From: Paenibacillus massiliensis 2301065 = DSM 16942
GTDB lineage: Bacteria; Bacillota; Bacilli; Paenibacillales; Paenibacillaceae
Length of the DNA stretch: 62,144 nucleotides
Reading direction: 5' to 3'
Assembly (NCBI RefSeq): GCF_000377505.1
Contig: NZ_KB898208.1
Span: forward strand, 1 to 62,144
Shown here one piece after another: positions 26,713 through 35,275 of this stretch. The notes beneath the pieces are model-generated. The model made no database searches. It worked only from the letters and a program-made list of their open reading frames with translations, and was not told the DNA's origin. The translations under genes were made by a program, and so were the position numbers. The first letter of the stretch is position 1. Each line of letters begins with the position of its first letter.

Positions 26713-27789
26713 ATGAGATACTACACTAAGCCTATAGGGCACCTGCTGCTGGCTACAGCAGTAGTTACAGGGGCAATGCTGCCGATATCGTCTACCTGGG
26801 CCTCATCGACCGTACAAGAAGCTCAGAATCAGCAAGTGAAGCTGTTCTGGGAGGGACAGGAGCTTAAGGATAAGGGCTTATTGATTCAAGGCAAGACTAT
26901 GATTCCTGTATCCGCATTGCGTGATGATCTGAAGCTGGGTGTCTCTTATGATGCCGAGAGCTTGACCTATACAATTAATGGCGGACAGAACAAGGTTCGT
27001 ATTTATGACGGGAGCGCTGAAGAGCTGTTCTTGAATGTGAACCAGGTCTATACGAAGGGTATGGAAGGAACTAAGAAGAACGGTAAGCTCTATATACCGA
27101 TTGGTGTGGTGAAGAATTATCTGGGCATCCAGGCAGCGTGGGACGGTGTGAGTAAGCAGGTTCGGATGAGTGCGGGGCAGAATGAGCCTCTAAAATGGTC
27201 AACGGAGCCTGTGCTGCAGAAGGAAGAATCAACGGTCGAATATGATATTCACACCTTGAAATTAGAAGGCGACTATCCTGGAATAGCAAAGATCAACGAG
27301 ATCCTGAAGAAGCGTGCGGAAGAGCTGGCGGCTGCTTCCAAGGAATCTGTAGAGACTGGCGGCCCGACGGCAGACCGTCCATTTCAATTTGAGAATAACT
27401 ATCTGGTGACGGATCTTCAAGCTGATGTCGTCAGCCTGGTTGTGGATGAGTATGGATACCTTGGCGGAGCACACGGGATGACTGTCCGTAAAGGCTATAC
27501 CTTCTCTTTGAAGGATGGACAGCTGCTGAAGCTGGAAGACGTATTGGGGGCGAACTCAAATTACCTGAAGGCACTAAATGACAAGCTGACTCCACAAGTT
27601 ACGAACCACGGTGGCTATCTTGGGGACTTCAAGGGCATTAGCAAAGATCAGGATTTCTATCTGTCTCCTGCAGGCGTGGTGATCTTCTTCCAGCAATATG
27701 AGTACACGGCTTATGCTGCCGGGATTCCGGAGTTCGTATTCCCATATAGCTCATTGCTGCCACAAGGGAAGGCCCCCTTCTCTCGTTAA
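26713..27789 (+). CDS. Secreted protein with copper-amine-oxidase-like N domain and DUF3298-type domain
   Basis: The 358-residue exported protein has a signal peptide (to about residue 30, WASSTVQ). It then has a stalk-like domain resembling the copper amine oxidase N-terminal domain (about 35-160; KTMIPVSALRDDL, GKLYIPIGVVKNYLGI), common in Paenibacillus cell-envelope proteins. The C-terminal part (about 175-350) resembles DUF4163/DUF3298, seen in RsiV and PdaC, with GYLGGAHG and the FSLKDGQLLKLEDV strand. The start at 26713 follows AAAGGAGAGA. RsiV-like domains bind lysozyme in Bacillus; whether this one does is unknown, and there is no sigma factor beside it. Confidence 0.75.
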   Translation: MRYYTKPIGHLLLATAVVTGAMLPISSTWASSTVQEAQNQQVKLFWEGQELKDKGLLIQGKTMIPVSALRDDLKLGVSYDAESLTYTINGGQNKVRIYDGSAEELFLNVNQVYTKGMEGTKKNGKLYIPIGVVKNYLGIQAAWDGVSKQVRMSAGQNEPLKWSTEPVLQKEESTVEYDIHTLKLEGDYPGIAKINEILKKRAEELAAASKESVETGGPTADRPFQFENNYLVTDLQADVVSLVVDEYGYLGGAHGMTVRKGYTFSLKDGQLLKLEDVLGANSNYLKALNDKLTPQVTNHGGYLGDFKGISKDQDFYLSPAGVVIFFQQYEYTAYAAGIPEFVFPYSSLLPQGKAPFSR

Positions 27790-27918
27790 AGAATATCCTG
27801 AGAATAGCTACTTTCACAGCGACTCATGAGAAGACCTGAATAAACAGTCAAACCAATAATTTGCACACTTCATCAAAGGAAACGTAACGAGCTACCTACA
27901 GGACAGCGTGAACAAGCT

Positions 27919-27958
27919 AAATAAGCCGCCTTCGGTTATAACCGGAGGCGGCTTATTT
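27919..27958. terminator. Bidirectional terminator between convergent genes
   Basis: An 18-bp near-perfect stem (AAATAAGCCGCCTTCGGTT with its complement, one wobble, three-base loop) flanked by A- and T-rich ends can terminate the plus-strand gene at 26713 and minus-strand clpP. Confidence 0.88.
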
Positions 27959-28014
27959 GTTGCTGTCAACTATTTCCGTAATACTAGGTCACGCTATAAC
28001 CCAGACAAAGTGTA

Positions 28015-28611
28015 TTAGACACCTTGTGGTGGAGTGCTGGAGATTACTTGGTCAACCAGACCATATTCCTTGGCTTCCTCAGCGGACATGAAGTAGTCGC
28101 GGTCGGTGTCCTTCTCAATCCGTTCCAGCGGCTGTCCTGTGCGCTCAGCCAGAATCTTGTTCAGCTTGTCACGCATCTTGAGGATGCGACGTGCACGAAT
28201 CTCGATGTCTGTCGCCTGTCCTTGGGCTCCGCCCAGCGGCTGGTGAATCATGATCTCACTGTTCGGAAGGGCGAAGCGCTTGCCTTTGGCCCCTGCATTC
28301 AGCAAGAATGCGCCCATCGAAGCAGCCATACCTACACAGATGGTAGATACATCAGGCTTAATGAAATGCATAGTATCGAAGATCGCCATGCCGGCTGTGA
28401 TCGAGCCGCCAGGACTGTTGATGTACAAGTGGATGTCTTTTTCCGGATCTTCCGCAGTCAGAAACAGCATTTGAGCGATAATGGAATTGGCAACAACATC
28501 ATTTACATCAGAACCGAGGAAAATAATGCGATCCTTCAGCAATCTGGAATAGATGTCATAGGCGCGTTCGCCGCGATTGGTTTGTTCAACGACCATAGGA
28601 ATGTAACTCAC
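28015..28611 (-). CDS. clpP: ATP-dependent Clp protease proteolytic subunit
   Basis: ClpP is the serine protease chamber used with ClpC/ClpX ATPases. The catalytic triad is visible: Ser98 in GMAASMGAFLL, His123 in MIHQPLGG, and Asp172 in DTDRDYF. 198 residues is the typical mature-size gene. AGGGAGG precedes the start on the minus strand. Bacillus also has clpP downstream of the yvcK-whiA-crh region. No CtsR-type heptad operator was recognised upstream. Confidence 0.96.
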   Translation of the reverse strand: MSYIPMVVEQTNRGERAYDIYSRLLKDRIIFLGSDVNDVVANSIIAQMLFLTAEDPEKDIHLYINSPGGSITAGMAIFDTMHFIKPDVSTICVGMAASMGAFLLNAGAKGKRFALPNSEIMIHQPLGGAQGQATDIEIRARRILKMRDKLNKILAERTGQPLERIEKDTDRDYFMSAEEAKEYGLVDQVISSTPPQGV

Positions 28612-28762
28612 GTAAAAACCTCCCTTAAATTAGTTCGATTATGTGTTGCGAAAGGTCTTAGAATATATTCTTCCAAAGTCCCTTCCCATTAAACTGTTAC
28701 CTTAATAACCACATCATAAACAATTTAAATCAAAAAGTCAAAGAAAGTCAAACTAAAGAATC

Positions 28763-28786
28763 AAAAAAAGAGCGAATCCGCTCTTA
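28763..28786 (-). terminator. Terminator of the tRNA-Arg transcript
   Basis: Read on the minus strand: AAGAGCG-GATT-CGCTCTT followed by a run of T residues, downstream of tRNA-Arg. Confidence 0.8.
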
Positions 28787-28834
28787 AATGGTTAACAATA
28801 TAATAAGTGCTTATGTACAAGTTCTTAGAAAATA

Positions 28835-28909
28835 TGGCGCGCCCGCAAGGAATCGAACCTTGATCTCAGGCTCCGGAGGCCTACGTCATATCCATTGGAC
28901 CACGGGCGC
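28835..28909 (-). tRNA. tRNA-Arg (CCG)
   Basis: On the minus strand acceptor GCGCCCG pairs with CGGGCGC, discriminator G, and CCA is encoded. The anticodon loop CTCCGGA gives CCG. Confidence 0.95.
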
Positions 28910-29229
28910 ATGCTATTTATTAAAGTAGTACTCAATCAATTATACCTCTAACTAACTAATTAACTAGTTAATTTACTAATTGGCGAGCAAAGTTGATTAT
29001 ATGCTAAGTGGAATGAAAAAGCAAGTATCTGATTAGAACGCACGCTTATTATGTGGTCTATGGATATTTACCGATATAACATACCATCTAGGGTAACGTA
29101 ACTGACCAATACCTAACGGAAGATGTATTCTTTTGCAAAATCTATAGCCTGAATCTGTTTTTTTGACGTAAAGATTCCTTACTTATGTATAAAGGGCAAA
29201 AAGGTAGTGAAATATAGGTTCGGGGCACT

Positions 29230-29257
29230 TGCTTCTGAAGCAAATATTGGGTAGAAT
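29230..29257 (+). promoter_or_regulatory. cggR/glycolytic operon promoter
   Basis: TTGCTT (29230-29235) and TAGAAT (29252-29257) are separated by 16 bp, and the CggR operator begins immediately downstream, as in Bacillus. Confidence 0.6.
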
Positions 29258-29262
29258 AACTG

Positions 29263-29298
29263 TGGGACTTAAAAAGTTAACCCGGGACATTTTGAGAC
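29263..29298 (+). promoter_or_regulatory. CggR operator (tandem GGGAC sites)
   Basis: TGGGAC (29263-29268) and CGGGAC (29283-29288) recur with an exact 20-bp period, each followed at the expected distance by a degenerate second half (AGTT, AGAC). This matches the layout of the Bacillus CggR operator (CGGGAC-N6-TGTC twice) just downstream of the promoter. Fructose-1,6-bisphosphate is the known inducer for CggR. Confidence 0.7.
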
Positions 29299-29372
29299 CA
29301 GCTAGGTTTGAGATGGACTGTACCATCTGATTGTGAGTTAGAGCAGAATAGAAGTCTGCAGGAGTGGAAAGC

Positions 29373-30401
29373 ATGCGAAATATATTAGAAATACAGAAGC
29401 AGCTTCTGCCTGATCTCACGGAAGTTTTGAAAAAAAGATATACCATCCTGCATCAGATCATGCTGTCTGAGGTGGTTGGCCGCCGAACGCTGGCGTCATC
29501 CCTTCATATGACAGAACGTGTACTGCGAGCTGAAACCGATCTGTTGAAGGCCCAAGGGCTTCTGGAGATTGATCATGTAGGCATGAGAGTGAGCGAGGCC
29601 GGATACGAGCTGCTAGAGCGGCTTGAGCCGATTGCCAAGGAATTGTTCGGATTGTCCCTGCTCGAGGAACAGATTCGTCAGATGTACAACCTGAGGAAGG
29701 TTGTCGTTGTACCCGGTGACTCGGATAGCTCGCCTCTTGCGAGAAGAGAACTGGGAAGAGCGGGCGCCAAAGCCCTTCTGGGGATTATGGGGGATGAGGA
29801 TATCATTGCCGTCACTGGTGGCACTACGATTGCCGAGGTGGCCGAGCAGTTGACTACACCGCCCACAGGCCCGATTCGCGGTGGATGGTTCGTACCCGCA
29901 CGCGGCGGACTTGGCGAGAGCATGGAGATGCAAGCGAACACGATTGCTTCCACTATGGCACGCAAGGTTGGTGCCCAGTACCGACTGCTTCACGTCCCTG
30001 ATCTGCTCAGTAACCATGCTTATGAATCATTGCATCAGGATCAGAGCGTTCAGGAGATTGTCAGTATTATCCGTAAAAGTCGAATTATCATTCATGGCAT
30101 CGGGAACGCCAATGAGATGGCCCGCCGGCGCAGGCTGGAGCAGGAAATCATTAATGAGATTCGTGCTGAAGGGGCCGTTGCAGAGTCATTCGGCTATTAC
30201 TTTAACGAGGATGGTATTGTCGTTCACAAGATGCTGACGCTTGGGCTCCGACTGGAGGACATCAAGCGAACTGAGATTGTGCTGGCGATTGCTGGAGGTT
30301 CTAGCAAGGCTACGGCGATTCAGGCAGTTCTTCGTTTTGGTCATGAGGATATTTTGGTCACGGACGAAGCAGCAGCTAACATTATTGTGAGCAACAGCTA
30401 G
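29373..30401 (+). CDS. cggR: Central glycolytic genes regulator CggR
   Basis: CggR is a SorC/DeoR-type repressor of the gapA operon released by fructose-1,6-bisphosphate. The 342-residue protein has an N-terminal winged helix-turn-helix (about 20-75; GRRTLASSLHMTERVLRAE) and a C-terminal phosphosugar-binding domain with AVTGGTTIAEVA and GIGNANEMARRR. The ATG at 29373 follows GCAGGAG; an upstream GTG (29364) is also in frame. It lies 104 bp before gapA and downstream of its own operator, so it represses itself. Confidence 0.95.
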   Translation: MRNILEIQKQLLPDLTEVLKKRYTILHQIMLSEVVGRRTLASSLHMTERVLRAETDLLKAQGLLEIDHVGMRVSEAGYELLERLEPIAKELFGLSLLEEQIRQMYNLRKVVVVPGDSDSSPLARRELGRAGAKALLGIMGDEDIIAVTGGTTIAEVAEQLTTPPTGPIRGGWFVPARGGLGESMEMQANTIASTMARKVGAQYRLLHVPDLLSNHAYESLHQDQSVQEIVSIIRKSRIIIHGIGNANEMARRRRLEQEIINEIRAEGAVAESFGYYFNEDGIVVHKMLTLGLRLEDIKRTEIVLAIAGGSSKATAIQAVLRFGHEDILVTDEAAANIIVSNS

Positions 30402-30505
30402 ATTGCTGTATTAAGTAACATAGGCAATCATTCATATTGTTGTCTTGACGGGCTTAACCGCTCTGTCTTGAATAAATAAAAACGAAACTTGGGAGGAACT
30501 TACTC

Positions 30506-31516
30506 ATGGCAGTTAAAGTAGGTATTAACGGTTTTGGACGTATTGGACGCTTGGCTTTCCGTCGTATTCAAAACGTAGAAGGTATTGAAGTTGTTGCAAT
30601 CAACGATTTGACAGACGCTAAAATGCTGGCGCACTTGCTCAAATACGATACTACTCAAGGACGTTTCGAAGGCGACGTTGAAGTACATGACGGCTTCTTC
30701 AAAGTAAACGGCAAGGAAGTTAAGGTTCTGGCTAACCGCAACCCTGAAGAGCTGCCATGGGGCGACCTGGGCGTTGATATCGTTCTGGAGTGCACAGGCT
30801 TCTTCACAACTAAAGAGGCTGCTGAGAAGCACCTTAAAGGTGGAGCTAAGAAAGTTGTTATCTCCGCTCCAGCTACTGGCGACATGAAGACGATCGTTTA
30901 CAACGTAAACCATGATATTCTTGATGGTTCCGAAACTGTAATCTCCGGTGCTTCTTGCACAACGAACTGCTTGGCTCCTATGGCTAAGACGCTGCAAGAC
31001 AAGTTCGGCATCGTAGAAGGTCTGATGACTACTATTCACGCTTACACTGGCGACCAAAATACATTGGATGCTCCACACGCTAAAGGCGACTTCCGTCGTG
31101 CTCGCGCTGCTGCTGAGAACATCATCCCTAACACAACTGGTGCTGCTAAAGCAATCGGTCTGGTTATTCCTGAGCTGCAAGGCAAATTGGATGGAGCTGC
31201 ACAACGCGTACCAGTAGCTACTGGTTCCCTGACTGAGCTGGTAACTGTACTGGACAAGAAAGTAACTGCAGAAGAAATCAACGCAGCTATGAAAGAAGCA
31301 TCCGACCCAGAAACTTATGGCTACACTGAAGATGAAATCGTATCTTCCGATATCAAGGGTATCACTTTCGGTTCCCTGTTCGACGCTACTCAAACTAAAG
31401 TTCTGACTGTTGGCGACAAGCAACTGGTTAAGACTGTAGCTTGGTACGACAACGAAATGTCCTACACAGCTCAATTGGTTCGTACTTTGGAGCACTTCGC
31501 CAAACTGGCTAAGTAA
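30506..31516 (+). CDS. gapA: Glyceraldehyde-3-phosphate dehydrogenase, glycolytic
   Basis: GapA converts glyceraldehyde 3-phosphate to 1,3-bisphosphoglycerate with NAD. NAD-binding INGFGRIGRLAFRR lies at 8-20 and the catalytic Cys151 is in SCTTNCLAP. 336 residues is standard. Codon use is strongly biased, as for a highly expressed gene. GGGAGG precedes the start. Confidence 0.97.
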   Translation: MAVKVGINGFGRIGRLAFRRIQNVEGIEVVAINDLTDAKMLAHLLKYDTTQGRFEGDVEVHDGFFKVNGKEVKVLANRNPEELPWGDLGVDIVLECTGFFTTKEAAEKHLKGGAKKVVISAPATGDMKTIVYNVNHDILDGSETVISGASCTTNCLAPMAKTLQDKFGIVEGLMTTIHAYTGDQNTLDAPHAKGDFRRARAAAENIIPNTTGAAKAIGLVIPELQGKLDGAAQRVPVATGSLTELVTVLDKKVTAEEINAAMKEASDPETYGYTEDEIVSSDIKGITFGSLFDATQTKVLTVGDKQLVKTVAWYDNEMSYTAQLVRTLEHFAKLAK

Positions 31517-31539
31517 TCCCTGAACCTGAGTAACACTAT

Positions 31540-31574
31540 AGAGCGGAAACAGTCGTTATTGTTTCCGCTCTTTA
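31540..31574 (+). terminator. Hairpin between gapA and pgk
   Basis: AGAGCGGAAACA pairs perfectly with TGTTTCCGCTCT (12 bp, 8-nt loop), followed by TTTATCT. The weak T-run suggests partial termination or a 3'-end stabiliser that could make gapA mRNA more abundant than the downstream genes. Confidence 0.7.
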
Positions 31575-31686
31575 TCTATGAACTTGTTGCCAGATGACAA
31601 CAGAGTTGTACTCACAAGTGACTCCTGTGGAATGCTCTTCCTTGGGGAATTCCCATTAAAATATTAAGGGTATGGAGGAACATACG

Positions 31687-32868
31687 ATGAACAAAAAGAG
31701 TGTTCGTGATATCGAGTTGAACGGGAAAAAGGTATTTGTCCGTGTAGATTTTAATGTGCCTGTAGAAAATGGTAAAATTACAGATGACAAGCGAATCCGC
31801 GAGACACTGCCAACAATCAACTATTTGATTGAGCAAGGCGCTAAGATCATCCTCGCTAGCCACTTTGGCCGTCCAAAGGGTCAAGTTGTTGAGGAAATGC
31901 GTCTGACTCCAGTTGCTGCACGCTTGTCCGAGCTGCTGAACAAGCCTGTTCAGAAGGTTGATGAGGCAATTGGCGAGAACGTGAAGGCTGAAGTTGCCAA
32001 GCTGAACAATGGCGATGTACTGCTGCTTGAGAACGTTCGCTTCTATCCTGGTGAAGAGAAGAACGATGCTGAGCTGGCTAAGCAATTTGCTGAACTGGCG
32101 GATGTATTCGTGAACGATGCCTTCGGAGCTGCACACCGTGCTCACGCTTCCACAGAAGGGATCGCACATCACCTGCCAGCAGTATCCGGCCTGTTGATGG
32201 AGAGAGAACTGGATGTATTGGGTAAGGCTCTGTCTAACCCTGAGCGTCCTTTCACTGCGATCATCGGTGGATCTAAGGTTAAGGACAAAATTGACGTAAT
32301 CAACCATCTGACTGAGCTGGCAGACAACATCATTATCGGTGGTGGTCTGGCTTATACGTTCTTCAAGGCTCAAGGACACGAGATCGGTAAATCCCTGCTG
32401 GATGAATCCAAGCTGGATGTAGTTCTGGGCTTCATCGAGAAGGCTGAGAAGCTTGGTAAGAAATTCTACCTGCCAGTAGACATCGTAGTGTCTGATGATT
32501 TCAGTGCGGATGCTAACACTCAAATCGTAGACATCGACAGTATTCCTGCTGAATGGGAAGGCGTAGACATCGGACCGAAGACTCGCGCGATCTATGCTGA
32601 TGTTATCAAGAACTCCAAGCTGGTTGTATGGAACGGACCAATGGGTGTCTTCGAAATGGAGCCATTCGCTGGTGGTACTCGTGAAGTGGCTGAAGCTTGC
32701 GCGAACACAGAAGGTTACACTATTATTGGAGGCGGGGATTCCGCAGCAGCTGCAGAGAAATTCAATCTGGCTGACAAGATGAATCACATCTCCACTGGTG
32801 GCGGCGCTTCTCTTGAGTTCATGGAGGGTAAAGCACTTCCTGGCGTTGTAGCACTGAACGACAAGTAA
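31687..32868 (+). CDS. pgk: Phosphoglycerate kinase
   Basis: Pgk makes ATP from 1,3-bisphosphoglycerate. The 393-residue protein has the substrate motif VRVDFNVPVENG near the N terminus and GGGDSAAAAEKF near the nucleotide site. GGAGG lies 8 nt before the ATG at 31687; the in-frame upstream codons from 31672 include the ribosome site and are not used. Confidence 0.97.
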   Translation: MNKKSVRDIELNGKKVFVRVDFNVPVENGKITDDKRIRETLPTINYLIEQGAKIILASHFGRPKGQVVEEMRLTPVAARLSELLNKPVQKVDEAIGENVKAEVAKLNNGDVLLLENVRFYPGEEKNDAELAKQFAELADVFVNDAFGAAHRAHASTEGIAHHLPAVSGLLMERELDVLGKALSNPERPFTAIIGGSKVKDKIDVINHLTELADNIIIGGGLAYTFFKAQGHEIGKSLLDESKLDVVLGFIEKAEKLGKKFYLPVDIVVSDDFSADANTQIVDIDSIPAEWEGVDIGPKTRAIYADVIKNSKLVVWNGPMGVFEMEPFAGGTREVAEACANTEGYTIIGGGDSAAAAEKFNLADKMNHISTGGGASLEFMEGKALPGVVALNDK

Positions 32869-32890
32869 TAAGGCAAGGGAGCTGAACATA

Positions 32891-33643
32891 TTGAGAACAC
32901 CTATTATTGCAGGCAACTGGAAGATGTTCAAGACTGTTCCAGAGGCTAAGGACTTCGTTCAAGAAGTCAAAGGCAAAGCTGAAGTTGAAGGCGTAGAGAG
33001 CGTCATTTGTGCACCTTTCACTAATCTGCCAGCGTTGGTAGAAGCGGTTAAGGGAACGGCCATTAAAGTTGGAGCACAAAACGTCCACTTTGAAGAAGAT
33101 GGTGCGTTCACTGGTGAGATCAGCGGACGTATGCTGGCGGATCTTGGCGTAGATTACGTCATTATTGGCCACTCCGAGCGTCGTCAGTACTTTGCTGAGA
33201 CTGATGAGACGGTGAACAAGAAGGTTCATGCTTCCTTCCGTCATGGCTTGACTCCGATCGTATGTGTCGGTGAGAAGCTGGAAGAGCGTGAAGCTAACCA
33301 GACGAAGGAAGTCTGCAAGGTACAGACAGAAGCTGCATTTGCAGGTCTGGCTGCAGACCAAGCAGCTAAAGTAGTTATCGCTTATGAGCCAATCTGGGCG
33401 ATTGGAACTGGCAAATCTTCGACTGCACAGGATGCTAACGAAGTCATTGCTTATATTCGTAGTCTGGTTAAAGGACTGTACGGTGAGCAAGTGGCGGATG
33501 CTGTTCGTATTCAATACGGCGGTAGCGTTAAGCCTGAGAATGTAGCCGAGTATATGGGACAAAGTGACATCGACGGTGCTCTTGTTGGTGGTGCAAGCCT
33601 TCAGCCTGCATCCTACATTGCACTTGTTGAGGGGGCGAAGTAA
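32891..33643 (+). CDS. tpiA: Triosephosphate isomerase
   Basis: TpiA interconverts dihydroxyacetone phosphate and glyceraldehyde 3-phosphate. The N terminus is MRTPIIAGNWKMFK; the catalytic His is in IIGHSERR and the Glu in AYEPIWAIGTG. It begins at TTG (32891) with AGGGAG about 10 nt upstream. 250 residues is normal. It is the entry point for dihydroxyacetone phosphate from the acid-sugar cluster proposed at the other end of the window. Confidence 0.96.
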   Translation: MRTPIIAGNWKMFKTVPEAKDFVQEVKGKAEVEGVESVICAPFTNLPALVEAVKGTAIKVGAQNVHFEEDGAFTGEISGRMLADLGVDYVIIGHSERRQYFAETDETVNKKVHASFRHGLTPIVCVGEKLEEREANQTKEVCKVQTEAAFAGLAADQAAKVVIAYEPIWAIGTGKSSTAQDANEVIAYIRSLVKGLYGEQVADAVRIQYGGSVKPENVAEYMGQSDIDGALVGGASLQPASYIALVEGAK

Positions 33644-33644
33644 G

Positions 33645-35189
33645 ATGACTGCACCCAAACCGGTTGCTCTCATTATCATGGACGGCTTTGGTCTGCGTGA
33701 CAAGGTTGAAGGTAATGCTGTCGCACAAGCCAATAAGCCGAATTATGATAAATACTTGACTCAATATCCGAACACGACGCTCACGGCTTCTGGTGAAGCT
33801 GTAGGCTTGCCTGAAGGACAGATGGGTAACTCTGAGGTAGGTCATCTGAATATCGGTGCTGGCCGAATCGTGTATCAGGATTTGACTCGAATCTCCAAAT
33901 CCATTCGTGACGGTGAATTCTTTGATAACCCGACATTGGTGGAAGCGGTTCGCCATGCGAAGCAGAACAATACCAAGCTTCATCTGTATGGTCTGCTCTC
34001 CGACGGCGGCGTACACAGTCATATCGAGCATTTGTTCGCGATGCTGGACCTCGCCAAGAAGGAAGAGCTGCAAGAAGTCTACATCCATGCCTTCATGGAT
34101 GGTCGTGATGTCAGCCCGGATAGCGGCGTTGGCTTCATGGAGAAGCTGATTGCGAAGATCGAAGAAGTAGGTATTGGTAAAATTGCGACGGTCCAAGGCC
34201 GATATTATGCTATGGACCGTGATAAGCGCTGGGAGCGTGTAGAGAAGTCCTACCGTGCCATTGTGTATGGTGATGGACCGAAATATACCGATCCTCTGAA
34301 AGCACTTAAGGAATCGTACGAGAAGTCCGTATTCGATGAATTCGTAGAGCCGACAGTCATTACCAAGGCAGATGGAAGTCCAGTAGGCCTGGTAGAGACG
34401 AATGACTCGGTCATCTTCTTGAACTTCCGTCCTGACCGTGCAATCCAGCTGTCCCAAGTGTTCACAAGTAACGATTTCCGTGGCTTTGACCGTGGACCGA
34501 AGTTCCCGCAGTCGCTGCACTTCGTATGTCTGACCCTGTTCAGCGAGACGGTGAACGGCTTCGTGGCTTACGAGCCTAAGAATCTGGATAATACCTTCGG
34601 TGAAGTGCTTGTGCAGAACAACAAGAAGCAGCTGCGCATCGCTGAGACGGAGAAATATCCACACGTAACGTTCTTCTTCAGTGGTGGGCGTGATGTGGAG
34701 CTTCCAGGCGAGACACGTATCCTGATTAACTCTCCTAAGGTAGCTACATATGACCTGCAGCCAGAAATGAGTGCCTACGAGGTAGCTGATGCCTGTGTGA
34801 AGGAGATCGAAGCGGACAAACACGACGCGATCATCTTGAACTTTGCCAACCCGGATATGGTAGGTCACTCCGGTATGATGGAGCCTACAATCAAGGCGGT
34901 AGAGGTAACGGATGAGTGTGTAGGTCGTGTGGTTGATGCAGTCAAAGCCAAAGGCGGCGTCGTGATCATCATTGCGGACCACGGTAATGCAGATATGGAG
35001 ATTGACGAGCAAGGCCGTCCATTCACTGCACACACCACGAACCCTGTGCCATTCATCGTTACAGATGAGAATGTGGTACTGCGTGACAAAGGTATCTTGG
35101 CCGATGTCGCACCAACGTTGCTTGATCTGATGGGGCTGCCGAAGCCTGCCGAAATGACAGGCCAGTCCATGATTGCAAGCCGTAAGTAA
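33645..35189 (+). CDS. gpmI: Phosphoglycerate mutase, cofactor-independent
   Basis: GpmI converts 3- to 2-phosphoglycerate with two manganese ions. The alkaline-phosphatase-like fold is shown by LIIMDGFGLRD at the start, the phosphorylated Ser63 in GNSEVGH, and ADHGNAD near residue 445. 514 residues is typical. The start at 33645 lies one base after the tpiA stop, and GAGGGGGCGAAG serves as ribosome site. Confidence 0.96.
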   Translation: MTAPKPVALIIMDGFGLRDKVEGNAVAQANKPNYDKYLTQYPNTTLTASGEAVGLPEGQMGNSEVGHLNIGAGRIVYQDLTRISKSIRDGEFFDNPTLVEAVRHAKQNNTKLHLYGLLSDGGVHSHIEHLFAMLDLAKKEELQEVYIHAFMDGRDVSPDSGVGFMEKLIAKIEEVGIGKIATVQGRYYAMDRDKRWERVEKSYRAIVYGDGPKYTDPLKALKESYEKSVFDEFVEPTVITKADGSPVGLVETNDSVIFLNFRPDRAIQLSQVFTSNDFRGFDRGPKFPQSLHFVCLTLFSETVNGFVAYEPKNLDNTFGEVLVQNNKKQLRIAETEKYPHVTFFFSGGRDVELPGETRILINSPKVATYDLQPEMSAYEVADACVKEIEADKHDAIILNFANPDMVGHSGMMEPTIKAVEVTDECVGRVVDAVKAKGGVVIIIADHGNADMEIDEQGRPFTAHTTNPVPFIVTDENVVLRDKGILADVAPTLLDLMGLPKPAEMTGQSMIASRK

Positions 35190-35275
35190 ATTGGTACTGA
35201 CGCTTCTTCAATCTCTGCTGAATGCGGGAGCGAAGAGGCGACCCTCATAACATAATTAAAGGAGACTGTGTACAA

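Larger units (their letters stand above)
28910..29372. other. Intergenic region before cggR
   Basis: It holds an AT-rich stretch (28915-28990) presumably containing the tRNA-Arg promoter, a possible weak promoter (TTGACG at 29163-29168, TATAAA at 29188-29193, spacing 19), and the cggR promoter and operator listed separately. No gene is seen. Confidence 0.55.
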
